64,000 nucleotides of DNA, from positions 1 to 64,000 of the forward strand of contig JAXGGA010002344.1 in the NCBI GenBank assembly GCA_038373865.1. The letters are read 5' to 3'. Below, piece after piece: positions 11,897 to 22,980 of this stretch (position 1 is the stretch's first letter; every line of letters starts with the position of its first letter). Under the pieces are notes generated by a model. It saw nothing but the letters and a program-made list of their open reading frames with translations, was not told the DNA's origin and searched no databases. This DNA is from Uloborus plumipes. Its lineage: Eukaryota > Arthropoda > Arachnida > Araneae > Uloboridae. Position numbers and translations under genes: made by a program.

Positions 11897-12151
11897 CATG
11901 AGCTTTCTCAGGACCGTCAACAGGATTCATGGGCCCCTAGGCAATTTTCTGTGCCCCCCCCCCAAACCTTTATTTAAACTTCCTACTATTACACTTTGCT
12001 GTCACATAAAACTGACTGCCTTCAATTGAGGAAGCTCCCTACATGATTTCATGGTGAGCAGTAGGTGCTTTATCCGATACAAAAGAACTTTCCATTTCTT
12101 CCAAAATTATGCAAGAAATGAACAAAAAAGTAGTATTTATAAATTTTCCAC
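11897..12151. other. intergenic, possible hAT fragment
   Basis: Around 11920-11965 CAGGATTCATGGGCCCCT followed by a C-tract resembles one end of a hAT element, but no partner end was found. Otherwise featureless. Confidence 0.3.
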
Positions 12152-12159
12152 ACAGCATT

Positions 12160-12331
12160 CAGGGCCGTTATTTCAAGTTTTCCTGGGGTGTAGGTAAAGG
12201 GTCCAAAGACAAAGCACTTTCATCGGAAAACATTAGACGCCACTCCCACTTTCATGTAAATACATTGATTTCTCAAAGTCGGGGGGGGGGGGGGGCAGTT
12301 AATCCCCCCTAACACCCTAAATTCCGGCCTG
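12160..12331. mobile_element. very short hAT-type element
   Basis: Left end CAGGGCCGTTATTT; the right end in reverse is CAGGCCGGAATTT. Flanks are ACAGCATT (12152-12159) and ATAGCATT (12332-12339), an 8-bp duplication with one mismatch. It has an internal G-tract. 172 bp, non-coding. Confidence 0.7.
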
Positions 12332-12504
12332 ATAGCATTAATTACATTCAGATCACTAGGTTGGCTATAATAAATTGAGCCATAAACATGATAAAATACA
12401 GAGTGAAGAATGATAGGCGATTTCGATATATTTGCCAGGACAAGAATGAAAATTTTTAGACTGCTTTTATGTACAGAATTTCGGCGGCTGTCAACTAGTA
12501 GATA

Positions 12505-12720
12505 CAGTGTGTCCAAAAAAAGACTGACCCATTTTCAACGCTAAAAAAAAGGGGGGGGGTAATTACTCAGCGATAAAAATACTCCGTTCAAAGCATATTT
12601 ACTATAAAATCAATAATTTTTTAAAGTTCATTTTGTTCAGGTAGAAGGCATTATCAGTCGAAAAACTAGACAATATCTTCACTATAGTCACCTTTTGCAA
12701 CAATAATTTAACGTTGTTAC
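12505..12720. mobile_element. possible truncated mariner-like terminus
   Basis: TA followed by CAGTGTGTCCAAAAAAAGAC looks like the terminus of a mariner-type element. No opposite end or transposase was found, so this is at best a truncated copy with an uncertain right limit. Confidence 0.3.
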
Positions 12721-13068
12721 ATAACGAAATTTGCACACCGCGAGACTATCTCAGTCGAGATAGCCTTATATGCTTTGGACATTAGAGAGTAATTTTTTAT
12801 ATCAGCAAGAGTTAGGACTTGGTTGGTCAAAATGCATAAACTCTCACAAACGTGGAATATTTTGTTTGTAATGCAAGCAAACCCCAAATAAACTATTCTT
12901 GAATAATAACTTAAGAAACCTTCGCAGAGACTGGGGAAATTTAGTTCATGCGTTTTACTTGTTATTTTCACAATTATTATTATTATTATTTTTTTTTTAC
13001 TATTATCTCGACAATTAGGAACGAGGGCCAGCGAAATATTTGCAATTATTGCTATTCAGAGAACGGTA

Positions 13069-14622
13069 CAGTCATAGAAAAAAAAAAAAAACGAAACACT
13101 CTGAATTATTCGGCTGCTATACTTGCCAAGAACAAAAGAAAGGTGTCTTCTGACATGGATTAAAGTCTTCTTTAAAACTATGTGAGTAAAATTTTGATAA
13201 GGGGCTATATACAAAGTGAAATGAACTCAAAGTCTGAATTTTCAAATGGGAACCCTTACATTTGGTTACATAATTAGGTGCGGAGGGCCAAAAGTACGCT
13301 GGGTACCAAGCGGCATCACTTTAGGACTAGTAGAACAAAAGTTATGACCGACCAAAGATTTAGGGACCACCACCATATTGAAAATGCTACTTTCAAGGTC
13401 GAAATTTACAAAGAGTAGACAAATCATATTTTTTCGATTAAATTACCTAAAGCTACTCGCAATAATACGTTTGCTTTTCGTAATTAATTAAAAATTCTCG
13501 GGTTTTGTTAAAGTTATAAATTGTTTGATGAAACAAAGATAGATGCATACTTTTAGCTACGCACTAACCGTTGCAGCACACACCTTTTGGAGAGAGGTTA
13601 CAACTTAAAAGTAACCTCTTGCATTTATATAAACTACTGTATTAGGATTGGCAAAAATCTTAAAACCGTGGCTCAGAATTTAAAAAAACGTCTAATCGTT
13701 ACAAATTATTCCAAATAACCTTCCGAGACACCACAGTTTTCCATGAAAATCAAGTGTCCACGTAAAAAGTTTTCTGAATTGCTACATGATGCATGAATGC
13801 AGACTTCTGACTAATGGACAAAAAATTGGATTGTCTACCAGTTTTAAAATATACTCAGCAGTTTTATTAGCGTTTCGCTTTCGACTTATTGTAACTGTTG
13901 AAAACTAAATACTATATAAAAACGCTGAGCATGTTCTGCAACTGGTGGATAAGCATATTCCTCTTTCTTTGCATAGAAATTCCCCGCTATTGTTTCAGTT
14001 TGCACAGTTGTATATGGTCCCTAAAATGGTTCTTTTAGCATATCTCAAAACCTACTGGATATTTTGAGCTCCCATTTTGGATTCTCCTTTGAAACCCTTT
14101 CTAGATTGTTTCTCCATCAAAATATTATATGGTTCCAGATCATCATTTTTTCAAATATCAATTTCAAAATTTATAAAAAATTCAAAATTTTATCTGAGAG
14201 CAAGTCAATGACATTTTTATTGTTGGGTTGGTTCATACTTTGATATAAAAAACAAACTTTGCCGTACCTATCGTGGTTTAGGTATTATATGCCCATATGC
14301 CCAAGTATCAAAAATATTTTTAACATTACGGGACGGTTTTTTCTCAGTTCAATTGTGAAGCAACGGCTGGAGCAAATTTAAAACGATTTGGTATACAAAG
14401 TTAAATGATGTTGCTGATCACAAATATGCGATAAAAAAGGGGGGGGTTTTCATAGAAAATTTTAAAGTTGATGCCGATTTTTATATGAAGACGACCCCTT
14501 AACAACAATTTATCAATAGAAATTTATAGAGCACATTATTCCTGAAAAAATAACGTTTTACACGTGTCTCTAGTGTTAATAGTCTTCGAATACGAGCGAG
14601 TGTTTCGTTTTTTTTCTATGAT
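13069..14622. mobile_element. non-coding TIR element with TA flanks
   Basis: Left end CAGTCATAGAAAAAAA, then ACGAAACACTC. The right end in reverse reads AATCATAGAAAAAAAACGAA, then ACACTC. The element lies between TA dinucleotides (13067-13068 and 14623-14624), compatible with Tc1/mariner-type insertion. The 1.55-kb interior has no transposase frame. Similarity of the arms fades after about 30 bp. Confidence 0.55.
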
Positions 14623-14624
14623 TA

Positions 14625-15354
14625 AATTAAAATCTTATTGTTTCTTTTTTTTAATTACCAAACTATTAGTTTGGGCATTTTTTGTCGTAGAATCCTAACT
14701 ATTGTAGAAACTCTAATTTTAAAAATTTATACATCGTTATATTTTTAGTTCAAATTAGTAAGGGCAGTTTATGGGTTATGTTTGTTACACATACATTACG
14801 AGCAATTAGTATTTTCTATTTATAACACTGTATTGAAATAAAAATGAAAATGTTAATGTTTGGCGAATTGATTAATACAGCTTCTTGTAATCCCGAAAAA
14901 ACGGCTCTCTAAGTTGAAGTCATTAGAGTGCTTTCTATAGAATTAATATTTTTGTCCCCAAGCATTTTCAAAATTACCTATCTTCATTTTTTGTAACAAA
15001 AAAAAGTTAAAAAAAAAATTGCTTTTTTGCACTTTTTGGCTTTTTTGAGATCTTTTCGGAACTCAAACCAGGAGACTAAAATTTTAATAAAAGCCCGTTG
15101 ATACTAAAAGGCAGCTATTGAGTCTCCGTGCATTTCGAAATTCGGAAAAGCATTTCGTTTCCCTCCTTCCTACTGCTTGTTTCAAAACGAGCATTAAATT
15201 TACCAGTATAATGTGTAGCCTGAATGAAATAAACATGTTAGACGGCTTTACCCAACGTACAGAATCGGGTAATACACTTCTCTCTGTTCGGGTGCGCTCG
15301 CTCTGCTGAATTTGAAAGCTTCATTTGGGTAGATGTAGTTTCCTGTAGTGTTTA
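14625..15354. other. intergenic, nothing recognised
   Basis: AT-rich; a 63-codon frame at 15118-15309 has no domain. No repeat structure is seen apart from A/T runs. Confidence 0.4.
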
Positions 15355-15362
15355 AACACTAC

Positions 15363-16063
15363 CAGGGCCGCCGAGAGGTTTACCGGGGCCCCGAGACAAA
15401 ATACTGACATGCGCCCCCCCCCCCATTCCAAAAAAAGTCTTCAATACTAAGACAACTTACGTTCGGTGCAGTGAAGAAAAATAATTGTATTCCGTATTTG
15501 CTAATTTTTCTTCCAATTTTATATTTTGTGTGTTTCATATTTTTATCATCTGCTCGTGTGCTGTACTTAAGTATACTATGATATAAATGCGTATGAAATA
15601 AATCGGAAATACATAACAATACATAACAACAAATTTACAAATAATATTCCTACTTCAATTTACTAATAACTATTAATAATTCTATCACTACTTCACGAAA
15701 TTAATAATACATATTTACATAAATTACACATGTATGTGTTTTAAAATCCTTTGAAAAAAATTACATTTCTTGACTATTAAAAGCGTTATTCCTCACTTTG
15801 AAAGTTTATTAAAACTTTAAATTGTACACGTAAGAAATGCCTGGTAAGTACTACAAAAGTTAGCCCCCTAAGGCATTGGGCTACAAGCACTCGTTGCGTT
15901 GCTGTGGACACATGTAGATGCGAGATGTTTTTGCTTTGCCCTCACAAAAATGAAGTTCAGTTAACCAAAAAAACTGCCTTTTTTTAAACTAGCAGCCCGG
16001 GCCCCCTCTTGGGCCGGGCCCCGGGGATTTTGCCCCTGCTGCACCCCTCTCTCGGCGGCCCTG
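15363..16063. mobile_element. non-autonomous hAT element (CAGGGCCGCCGAGAG ends)
   Basis: Both ends read CAGGGCCGCCGAGAG inward (15-bp perfect inverted repeat). Perfect 8-bp target duplication AACACTAC at 15355-15362 and 16064-16071. The subterminal regions are rich in CCCC/GGGG. No transposase is encoded in the 701 bp. Confidence 0.92.
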
Positions 16064-16071
16064 AACACTAC

Positions 16072-17725
16072 AGGTAATGGCAGTAGGGTGGAGTGCAAAA
16101 AAGCCAAAAGTGCAATATTTAAAATGCCCATTGGTGGGAAAGTTCCCTCTAAACCAAGCCTGTTTCTCACACAAAGTTTTAGTTAAATCAAAAAATATCT
16201 TTATTTTCCAGTTTCGTATTCAATTTTAAGTATTTAGCCCGATTTTTCACCAAAATGGTGAAAACGGAATGTTGAAATGTAATATCTCTAATTTAAAAGT
16301 ACGAATAGTTGAGATTAAACTCTAGGGAAACAAATACTTAATGTATTATTATAATTGAATGAGACAATCGCTTTTGTGGGACGACCTTGAAATGTACATT
16401 ACGTGCGTATATGACACATACTACTACTTCTGGCTAACGGTCGGTCATTTCTCTTTGCATTCATTGCTATCAACAGCAAGTTTTGTTTAAAATTGGTTAC
16501 CTTTCTCTTTTAAAGCATTCTTTTCAGTTTGAATTATTTCAAATATTTGAATTACTATTTCGAATTAAAATGAAGATAGTTTGCTGTTTTTCTATACCCA
16601 GACAAAGAATGCAGAAAACTCAACAATTTTTGAAAGCCGGGGAAAAAAAACGGGAGTTTTGGGGAATCTCTGGAAATTCAGAATGCAAACAAACATATTA
16701 ATTTTTACATAATTGTTATGCCTAAATGTATGACTAAAAAAGAAAGACTGCGTCATTATTTGAGCTAAAAATGCAGCTTTCAAAACAACACTGTTATAAA
16801 ATGTTACTATCTTTGGAGTTCTTAAAGAGAGGGGGAGAGAGAGAGAGAGAGAGAGAGAGAAAACATGATGGCAAAATAAACATTTTTTGTTTGATAGAAA
16901 CCACTCAGACAACCCAGTCTAAAGGAACAAAGTATGATGTAATGGAGGAGGTTGTATACCTGTATGGAGGAAAGGAGGTTGTATACATTTTCTTCATTAA
17001 ACATCAGGAAAAACTTATGTAAAAAAAAAGTTATGTTAGTTACATAAAATAATAAACATTTTATTGAAAAAAAAAAAAAAACAGAGCAGTGATCGAAACA
17101 ATACCTGAACCAGTGGTTTAATCGATGAGGGAGTGATAACCTATTTTTTAAATTCAGCTTTAACATCCAGTTTTTCCTTTTATCAAAAATATATAACATG
17201 CACTAAATCATTAATTAACACATGGAGAACCAATAATTGCATCAGATAAGTAATTAATATCACTTATTATTTTCAAATATATTTTTCTAATAAGCAATTC
17301 TACATAGCGCAAAACGTAATTATAGGAGCAGTATCTAATAAGGGTTATGAATGCAAAATTCAAAACCAAAATTTCTTAAAACTTTGAAAATTCCCAAAAC
17401 TCTCGGGAATTTTCTATTTTTCTTCCCAAAAAATTGGTTTTAACCAACCTTTGCATCTAGACGTGCTGCTTCGTGGATCGCCTTTCACGGTGGTCCAACT
17501 ATAGCAGAACTTTTCGCAATATGGGACCAAACATTTTGTCCCTTAAATAGAGGAGTCCCTTCTTCGGAGGTATTTGAGTTATGAATGTGGTGTATGAGCT
17601 CAGTACAATTTTATCAAGCAAGTATAGAAACTGTTAACAGTTTAGAAGAAACCTTGAAACTATTTAATAAATACTGCATAAAATTCAGAATCATAAAAAT
17701 TAAAAAATAAATAAATTAATAAATT
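16072..17725. other. intergenic with a GA microsatellite
   Basis: No gene is recognised; the overlapping frames near 16592-17199 arise from a (GA)n/(CT)n tract and T-rich DNA. The GA tract is at about 16826-16861. A-rich runs are at 17065-17080. Confidence 0.45.
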
Positions 17726-17977
17726 CATGTTAGTGAAAATTGCAACACCATGAAGGACTTGGGATGAATGGGCTGAATGAATGGGCTGAAATTTTCAGCA
17801 AATGCTAAGTAGGGTATGATATACAAATGAGTAGAATTTTAGACTCGTAGCGCATGCGTACGCTGAGCAGCGCCCTCTGAACGCCGGATTTATCCGAATA
17901 AATAGACGGCTGCAGCAAGGCGTGTATGGTTATAGGTGGTTATCTGCTTGTGATAAACGTTAGCTTAGACGTTACTT

Positions 17978-19989
17978 ATGCCTCTTCGAAGAAAAAGAGC
18001 GAGGTTACAACAACTTACGGAGTTTGAAAGGGGGAGGATCATTGGCCTTCGTGAAGCTGGATTGTCTTTCGTGAAGTAGCCGCTCGTATGCAGCGTAGCA
18101 GCAGCACAGCGATGCGTGTTTGGAAGCAAGTGGACGGACGAGTGTCGGACAACTCGGAAATCCGTGAGTGGACCCCGAAATGTGACGTCAGCGCGAGATG
18201 ATAGACACCTGATCCGCTTGGTGCTGACGGACCGTACAGCTTCTTCTAGACAACTGGCAGCACAGTGGTTAACAGCTACAGGTGTTTCATTGTGTGCTTC
18301 ATCAATTCGTAGACGTCTGCTGCAGCGTGAACTGCACGCAAGGACTACTTTATACAAGATCCCCCTCACGCTAAACCATCGCCACCTGCGGCTACAATGG
18401 GCCGATCAGTATAAGGACTGGCGTGCTGATTGGCAGTATGTTGTGGTTTCTGACGAATCTCGCTTTAATTTGTGTCACCATGATGGCCGCATTCGCGTTC
18501 GACGCTATGCCGGGGAACGGCACCTTCCAGAGTGCATTATCGAACGTCACAGTGGCCGAACACCTAGAGTCATGGTCTAGGGTGCCATATCATATCACGG
18601 ACGATATCAATTGCTATAAATTGTGGGCTACCTGAGCAGCCAGCACATCAGCAAAGTTCTACGGCCCCAAGCTGTCCCCTTCCTTCAAGGCTTGCCTGGC
18701 GCTGCATTTCAGCAGCAGAATGCCCGCTTTCATGTCGCTAGGACTGTTCAATCCTTCCTTGCATCGCAGCAGGTACAGCTTCTTCCCTGGCTAGCGTATT
18801 CCCCGGATATGTCACCGATTGAATATACAGGGTTGTCCAAATTAAACTTCTCCAACTCAGAGGCCCGTGCAAGACGTTGTATGGGTCATAATGTGAGGAA
18901 ATTTTGGAAACAGACACTTTAGACCATGCGCTCGAGATTTATTAAATAAAAAAATAGTACAAAAATTGGCCGATAGGTGGCGCTTCAGATTAACAAGACA
19001 TTCTACAGATGTTCTATATGTGTGCCATAGTTCTCCACAACTCTTTCCATTCTTAAAGCAGTGTGTTCTATAACCTAATGGCATGAAGTCCACACTAATT
19101 CCACGAACATGGCCAGTAATTTCGTCTTTAAGATGTGCCAAATTGGTGGGATGTTATTTTTTTGAAGATGTGACTTCAAGAGGGTACGAAACTTGTTCTG
19201 TTACTGGATGACGGTATCAAGACATGTTGACAATGTTTGTAATTTCTGAACTTCAACAACGTGGCCGCTTCCAGGACATGATATTTATCCAGGATGGTGC
19301 ACCTCCCCATATTTTTCGCGGCGCTCAACAAATGTTACAGGCAACTTTCACGGATGCACGTGTAATCAGCCGCTGTTTCCCCGCAGCTTAGCCTCCTCGC
19401 TTGCATGATCTCACCCCGTGTGATTTTCGGTTATGGGGATTCCTAAAGGATCGGGTCTATCGAGAACACCCCACAAACTTAGCACATCTTAAAGACGCAA
19501 TTAAAGGTCATATTCGTGGAATTAGTGTGGAATTACTGCGTTCAGCTGCATAACACACTGCTTTACGAATGGAAAGAGTTGTGGACAACCACGGCACACA
19601 TATAGAACATCTGCAGAATGTTTTGTTAATCTGCAGCGCCACCTATCGGCAACTTTTTGTACTATGTTTTTTTATTTAATAAATCTCGGGCGCATGGTCT
19701 GAAGTGTCTGTTTCCAAAATTTCATCACATTATGACCCATACAACGTCTTGCACGGGCCTCTAAGTTGGGGAAGTTTAATTTGGACAACCCTGTATATGT
19801 CTGGGATTTCGTTGGTCGGCGTCTCGCCCGTGATCCTTGTCTTGTTGCTTCTACAGACAAACTTTGGGTACGCATACAAACAATATGGAATGCTCTTGAT
19901 CAGGCAGACATTAAAAATTTGTTTGACTCCATATACCACGTCGCGTAGCAGCACTTATTGCAGCGCGTGGTGGCTACACAAAATACTAA
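17978..19989 (+). pseudogene. Tc1-like transposase, broken
   Basis: The likely start is ATG 17978 (MPLRRKRARLQQLTEFERGR), giving the N-terminal helix-turn-helix region. A one-base loss near 18075 and a compensating gain near 18127 shift the frame. The central catalytic part reads SARDDRHLIRLVLTDRTASS and later VVSDESRFNL (the second Asp region of the DDE triad) and HHDGRIRVRR. In-frame stops occur at 18578-18580 (where Trp is expected after VMV) and about 18611. The reading then passes FQQQNARFHVAR, in which the usual Asp of QQDNARPH is Gln, and stops at the inserted mariner-like element. It resumes at 19798 with WDFVGRRLARDP and ends near 19989 after a 2-bp insertion. Clearly non-functional. 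Confidence 0.85.
18826..19795 (+). mobile_element. mariner-like element with inverted duplicate of its 3' half
   Basis: Ends TACAGGGTTGTCCAAATTAA on both sides, flanked by TA (18824-18825 and 19796-19797), inside the Tc1-like transposase. The plus-strand remnant of transposase at about 19230-19560 shows FIQDGAPPH, then PPRLHDLTPCDFRLWGFLKD, typical of the mariner catalytic core and the region before the final Asp; it has stops. The left arm (18826 to about 19190) is an inverted copy of the 3' part of the same transposase: the minus-strand reading at 19141 gives AHLKDEITGHVRGIS, matching AHLKDAIKGHIRGIS on the plus strand at about 19484. No N-terminal half is present. Confidence 0.85.
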
Positions 19990-20045
19990 TTTCAATATTT
20001 TTTATTGTTTGTTGGCTTTCTAAGTTTAATCATTTATTTGTACTA

Positions 20046-20773
20046 CAGGGTGAGCCAGAGAAACTTACTTTTTTGAGAAAATTCCTGCGCGGTGAGTTGG
20101 CTGCGTAGAAGGCCGAGAGTGGGCGCATCTGGAGCGGGAAATCTCCAAGTTCTGTTTTCCCTATAATTAGTCACCATCGGGCTATGGTCAAAAGAACAGC
20201 GCGCCTTTGCCGTCAAAAGCTACTTTTCGAATGGCCGTGAATGCAGCTCGGTACAGGACCATGATCGAGGAATTCTTTCTTCCCAGCCTCGAAGAAATGA
20301 ACATTTGGGACGTGTGGTTTCAGCAAGATGGAGCAACAGCACACACAGCACGAGATTCAAAGAATTTGTCGCGACAACATTTCCCCGACCACCTCATCTC
20401 TCTCAGAGGCAATCTCCCATGGCCAGCACGCTCCCCAGACTTGGCACCGTGCAATTTTTTTATGGGGTTATTTGAAATCCCTGGTTCATGTTGATCGACC
20501 ACGCACAATAGCTCACCTCAAGAATAACATTCGCGACGAAATTGCCAACATACCAATTGATATGCTGCAAAGAGTGCTCACAAACTTTAAAAATCGTTTT
20601 AATCAGTGTATGATCAATGGGGGTCATCATTTAACCAATGTTATTTTCGAGACTAAATGGAAAAAAAAAATTGGAATATTGTATTCTCAAATAAAAAAAG
20701 AATTAAAACAATAACTTAAGTAGTTTTGTTTTTATTGACATTTTAAAAAAGTAAGTTTCTCTGGCGCACCCTG
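20046..20773 (+). mobile_element. 5'-deleted mariner-like element with transposase remnant
   Basis: Inverted ends CAGGGTGAGCCAGAGAAACT and CAGGGTGCGCCAGAGAAACT, next to TA at 20044-20045 and 20774-20775. The plus-strand frame from about 20207 contains WFQQDGATAHTARDS and PARSPDLAPCNFF, the second and pre-third parts of the mariner catalytic domain. A frameshift in the T-run at about 20453-20460 moves the rest (WGYLKSLVHVDRPRTIAHLK) to another frame. The first catalytic Asp region and the DNA-binding N-terminus are absent. It sits inside the 3' part of the Tc1-like element. Confidence 0.85.
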
Positions 20774-20850
20774 TACTATCACTCATTTGTGTATTAAATT
20801 TCATTCAATTATGACGATTCCTTCATGGTGTTTCAATTTTCACAAACATG

Positions 20851-21362
20851 AGTTTAAAATGTATTCAAAAATTTTGTAGTTTTAAAGTTTTGTAACTTAC
20901 AACAGAAATTGTTTCGAAATCATTCATTACATGAATTGATTTGATGTCATGTAATTTACAATGCATTACAATCTAAATTACATTCTCATTCAAGTTTTGT
21001 GTATAAAACTTGTCATGTGTTGTGCGCTATCTCTCAGCTTTGAGCCGGCATGAATTAATGGATCAGAGCATAAATGTAAATGGCTTAAAGTGCATACTTT
21101 TTTCTTTATGTTGATGTCAAACTTGCATCAGTCAGTTTTAGGATCAAAAAATAAACATTGAACTCCATTAAATTCATTATTTCGTATTTATTTACAAATA
21201 ATTTTTTGCTGAAAGAGTGCCCCTTATACATAGTGTCCCTTATTTAAAAGCAAATACATGGAGGTCCCTATTCAAAGGGGCCGGGACCAGAAAAGATGTC
21301 ACTCAAATAGGGGTGCGAAGTGTCCCTTATTCGGGGATGACCCACTCTACTGTACCTACTTT
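20851..21362. other. intergenic with degenerate GTCCCTTATT units
   Basis: Around 21215-21345 short related phrases (GTGCCCCTTATA, GTGTCCCTTATT, AGTGTCCCTTATTCGGGG) recur, probably one end of an unidentified repeat. No gene. Confidence 0.4.
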
Positions 21363-21370
21363 GTCGACAC

Positions 21371-22311
21371 CTGTGGCGGCTCGTCCATAGGCGCTGCAGC
21401 ACCCCCAGTAGTTTTTCCAAAAAATACGCTTTTAAGTTGTTATTTCAATCACATTTTTATTTTATAATGATCCTGAGTGAATATAAATCATACAAAATCC
21501 ACAGTTGGTCATCAAAGGAGATTTCGTTACACACACACACGCACGCCATTAAATTATCAGTGAAGTCAATCTTGCGGCCCCAACTAAAGTGCGAAAAAAA
21601 AAAAAAAATCTCATACTTTCCGTAAAGCGCTGCACAAAGAACAGCTCCTTTGAGCTCGATGAAAAGCTTTCTACGCATGCTCGGCTTAACATGTGGTCAA
21701 TCGGGGGTAGGATTTTTCAACCCCGCTGCGGGCTGCAACCGGTGCAGCTCCCTGAGATGCTTTAGTAACCGATTACTCGCATACGCATGCTGAATATTTC
21801 CTTATCGATGCTGTATTATTTGCTGCTGCTTCAACTAAATATTTTTCAACTTTAGTAGTGTATAAAACGATGAGTGTTGAGCATTTGCCGGGTATTTCCT
21901 TTTCGCTGTTATGTTTGTACAAAAAATATGCTATTAAAAAAAAGTCGCCCTGTTTCGGATTTTAAAGTTGCTCACGCTTCGACGAGTAGAAAGTTCTCGT
22001 ACCAGAGAAAATTTTATCAAAGACATTCACTCGATACACGCCAGATGCTCAGTGCAGGAAAAAGTTTGATCAATGATATCAAAAAAGTTAAAAAATGAAA
22101 AAGTCAAAAAAGAATTTTAAATAATTTTAAAATGATTATTTATTGTTTTCCCATTTGTTTGAATTAAGTAAATATAAATTATATGTTTAATGATTATTAT
22201 TTCAATATTGGTGCGTTTAAAACATTTTTTTCGTATTGACATACGTATACATTTTTGCTACGTTAAAAAAATTGCAGCACCCCCAGGTTTGAGAGTCACG
22301 AGCCGCCACTG
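21371..22311. mobile_element. non-autonomous hAT element (CAGTGGCGGCTCGTG ends)
   Basis: Left end CTGTGGCGGCTCGT; right end in reverse CAGTGGCGGCTCGTG; both then reach a GCAGCACCCCCAG-type block. Perfect 8-bp target duplication GTCGACAC at 21363-21370 and 22312-22319. A 74-codon frame at 21874-22098 is not recognisable as transposase. 941 bp. Confidence 0.9.
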
Positions 22312-22319
22312 GTCGACAC

Positions 22320-22980
22320 TATTATCACTATGTACTGTATTATGAGTACTTATTGTAATCATGTAACAAGTAAAAACTAGATGTGATTTTCGCAAAGTAA
22401 AGTTACAAACGTACATTTTAAACATTACAGAACAGTAATACAAGCAGTAAATGTTAATCCATCGTTAATCCTACGAGAGTAAAATCAACAAAGCTTCGCT
22501 GATACGAAAGAAACCGTCTACTAGAAGTAAAAAAATGCTTCATTATTCGAACTTTGAAAACTACGTTTTCGTGAAGGAATTAAATAATTCCTAACAAGTA
22601 TAAAAATTAAAAATCATTGATACTCATCAAATGATGCCACTTATGCCACTCAGCGGTTTGTTGGAAAATTCTCCATTCGGTTTCATGCGAATTGGACAGG
22701 AGAGGCTCACCGCAGAAATCTGTTATCTTTTTCTTACCGCTCACGACTCCAGTATTTTGCTTGAAGCAGTAAAGTATTAGTATAGAATTTGCAGTTTCAA
22801 AGGTATATTTTAGTTGTTTTCTTTCCTTCAGAAAAGTACAAAATTAGTTTTATATTCATCAATTTGTTTGTATTTCACTAAGCAATAATTATTAGAGCTC
22901 TTTAAGGAGTTCATTTATGGTTTTCGCCCATTACGAGTCTCATTCCTGCTTATTTTGTGCAAAGCTCGTTATGCTAATTT
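22320..22980. other. intergenic, nothing recognised
   Basis: AT-rich sequence without a gene or clear repeat. Confidence 0.4.

Larger units (their letters stand above)
17726..20850 (+). mobile_element. Tc1-like transposon carrying two nested mariner-like elements
   Basis: Terminal inverted repeats are clear: the left end reads CATGTTAGTGAAAATTGCAA and the right end in reverse CATGTTTGTGAAAATTGAAA; both continue into ACACCATGAAGGA. The transposase (17978-19989) is on the plus strand. Two younger elements, 18826-19795 and 20046-20773, interrupt it. Removing both leaves an element of about 1.4 kb. The expected TA target is not obvious at the outer edges, where the sequence is CATG-rich. Confidence 0.88.

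Noticed and set aside
11915..11970. hAT element starting at CAGGATTCATGGGCC
   Set aside because: No matching opposite end or target duplication was found.
16592..17199. Ser-Leu-rich minus-strand frames
   Set aside because: Generated by the (GA)n/(CT)n tract.
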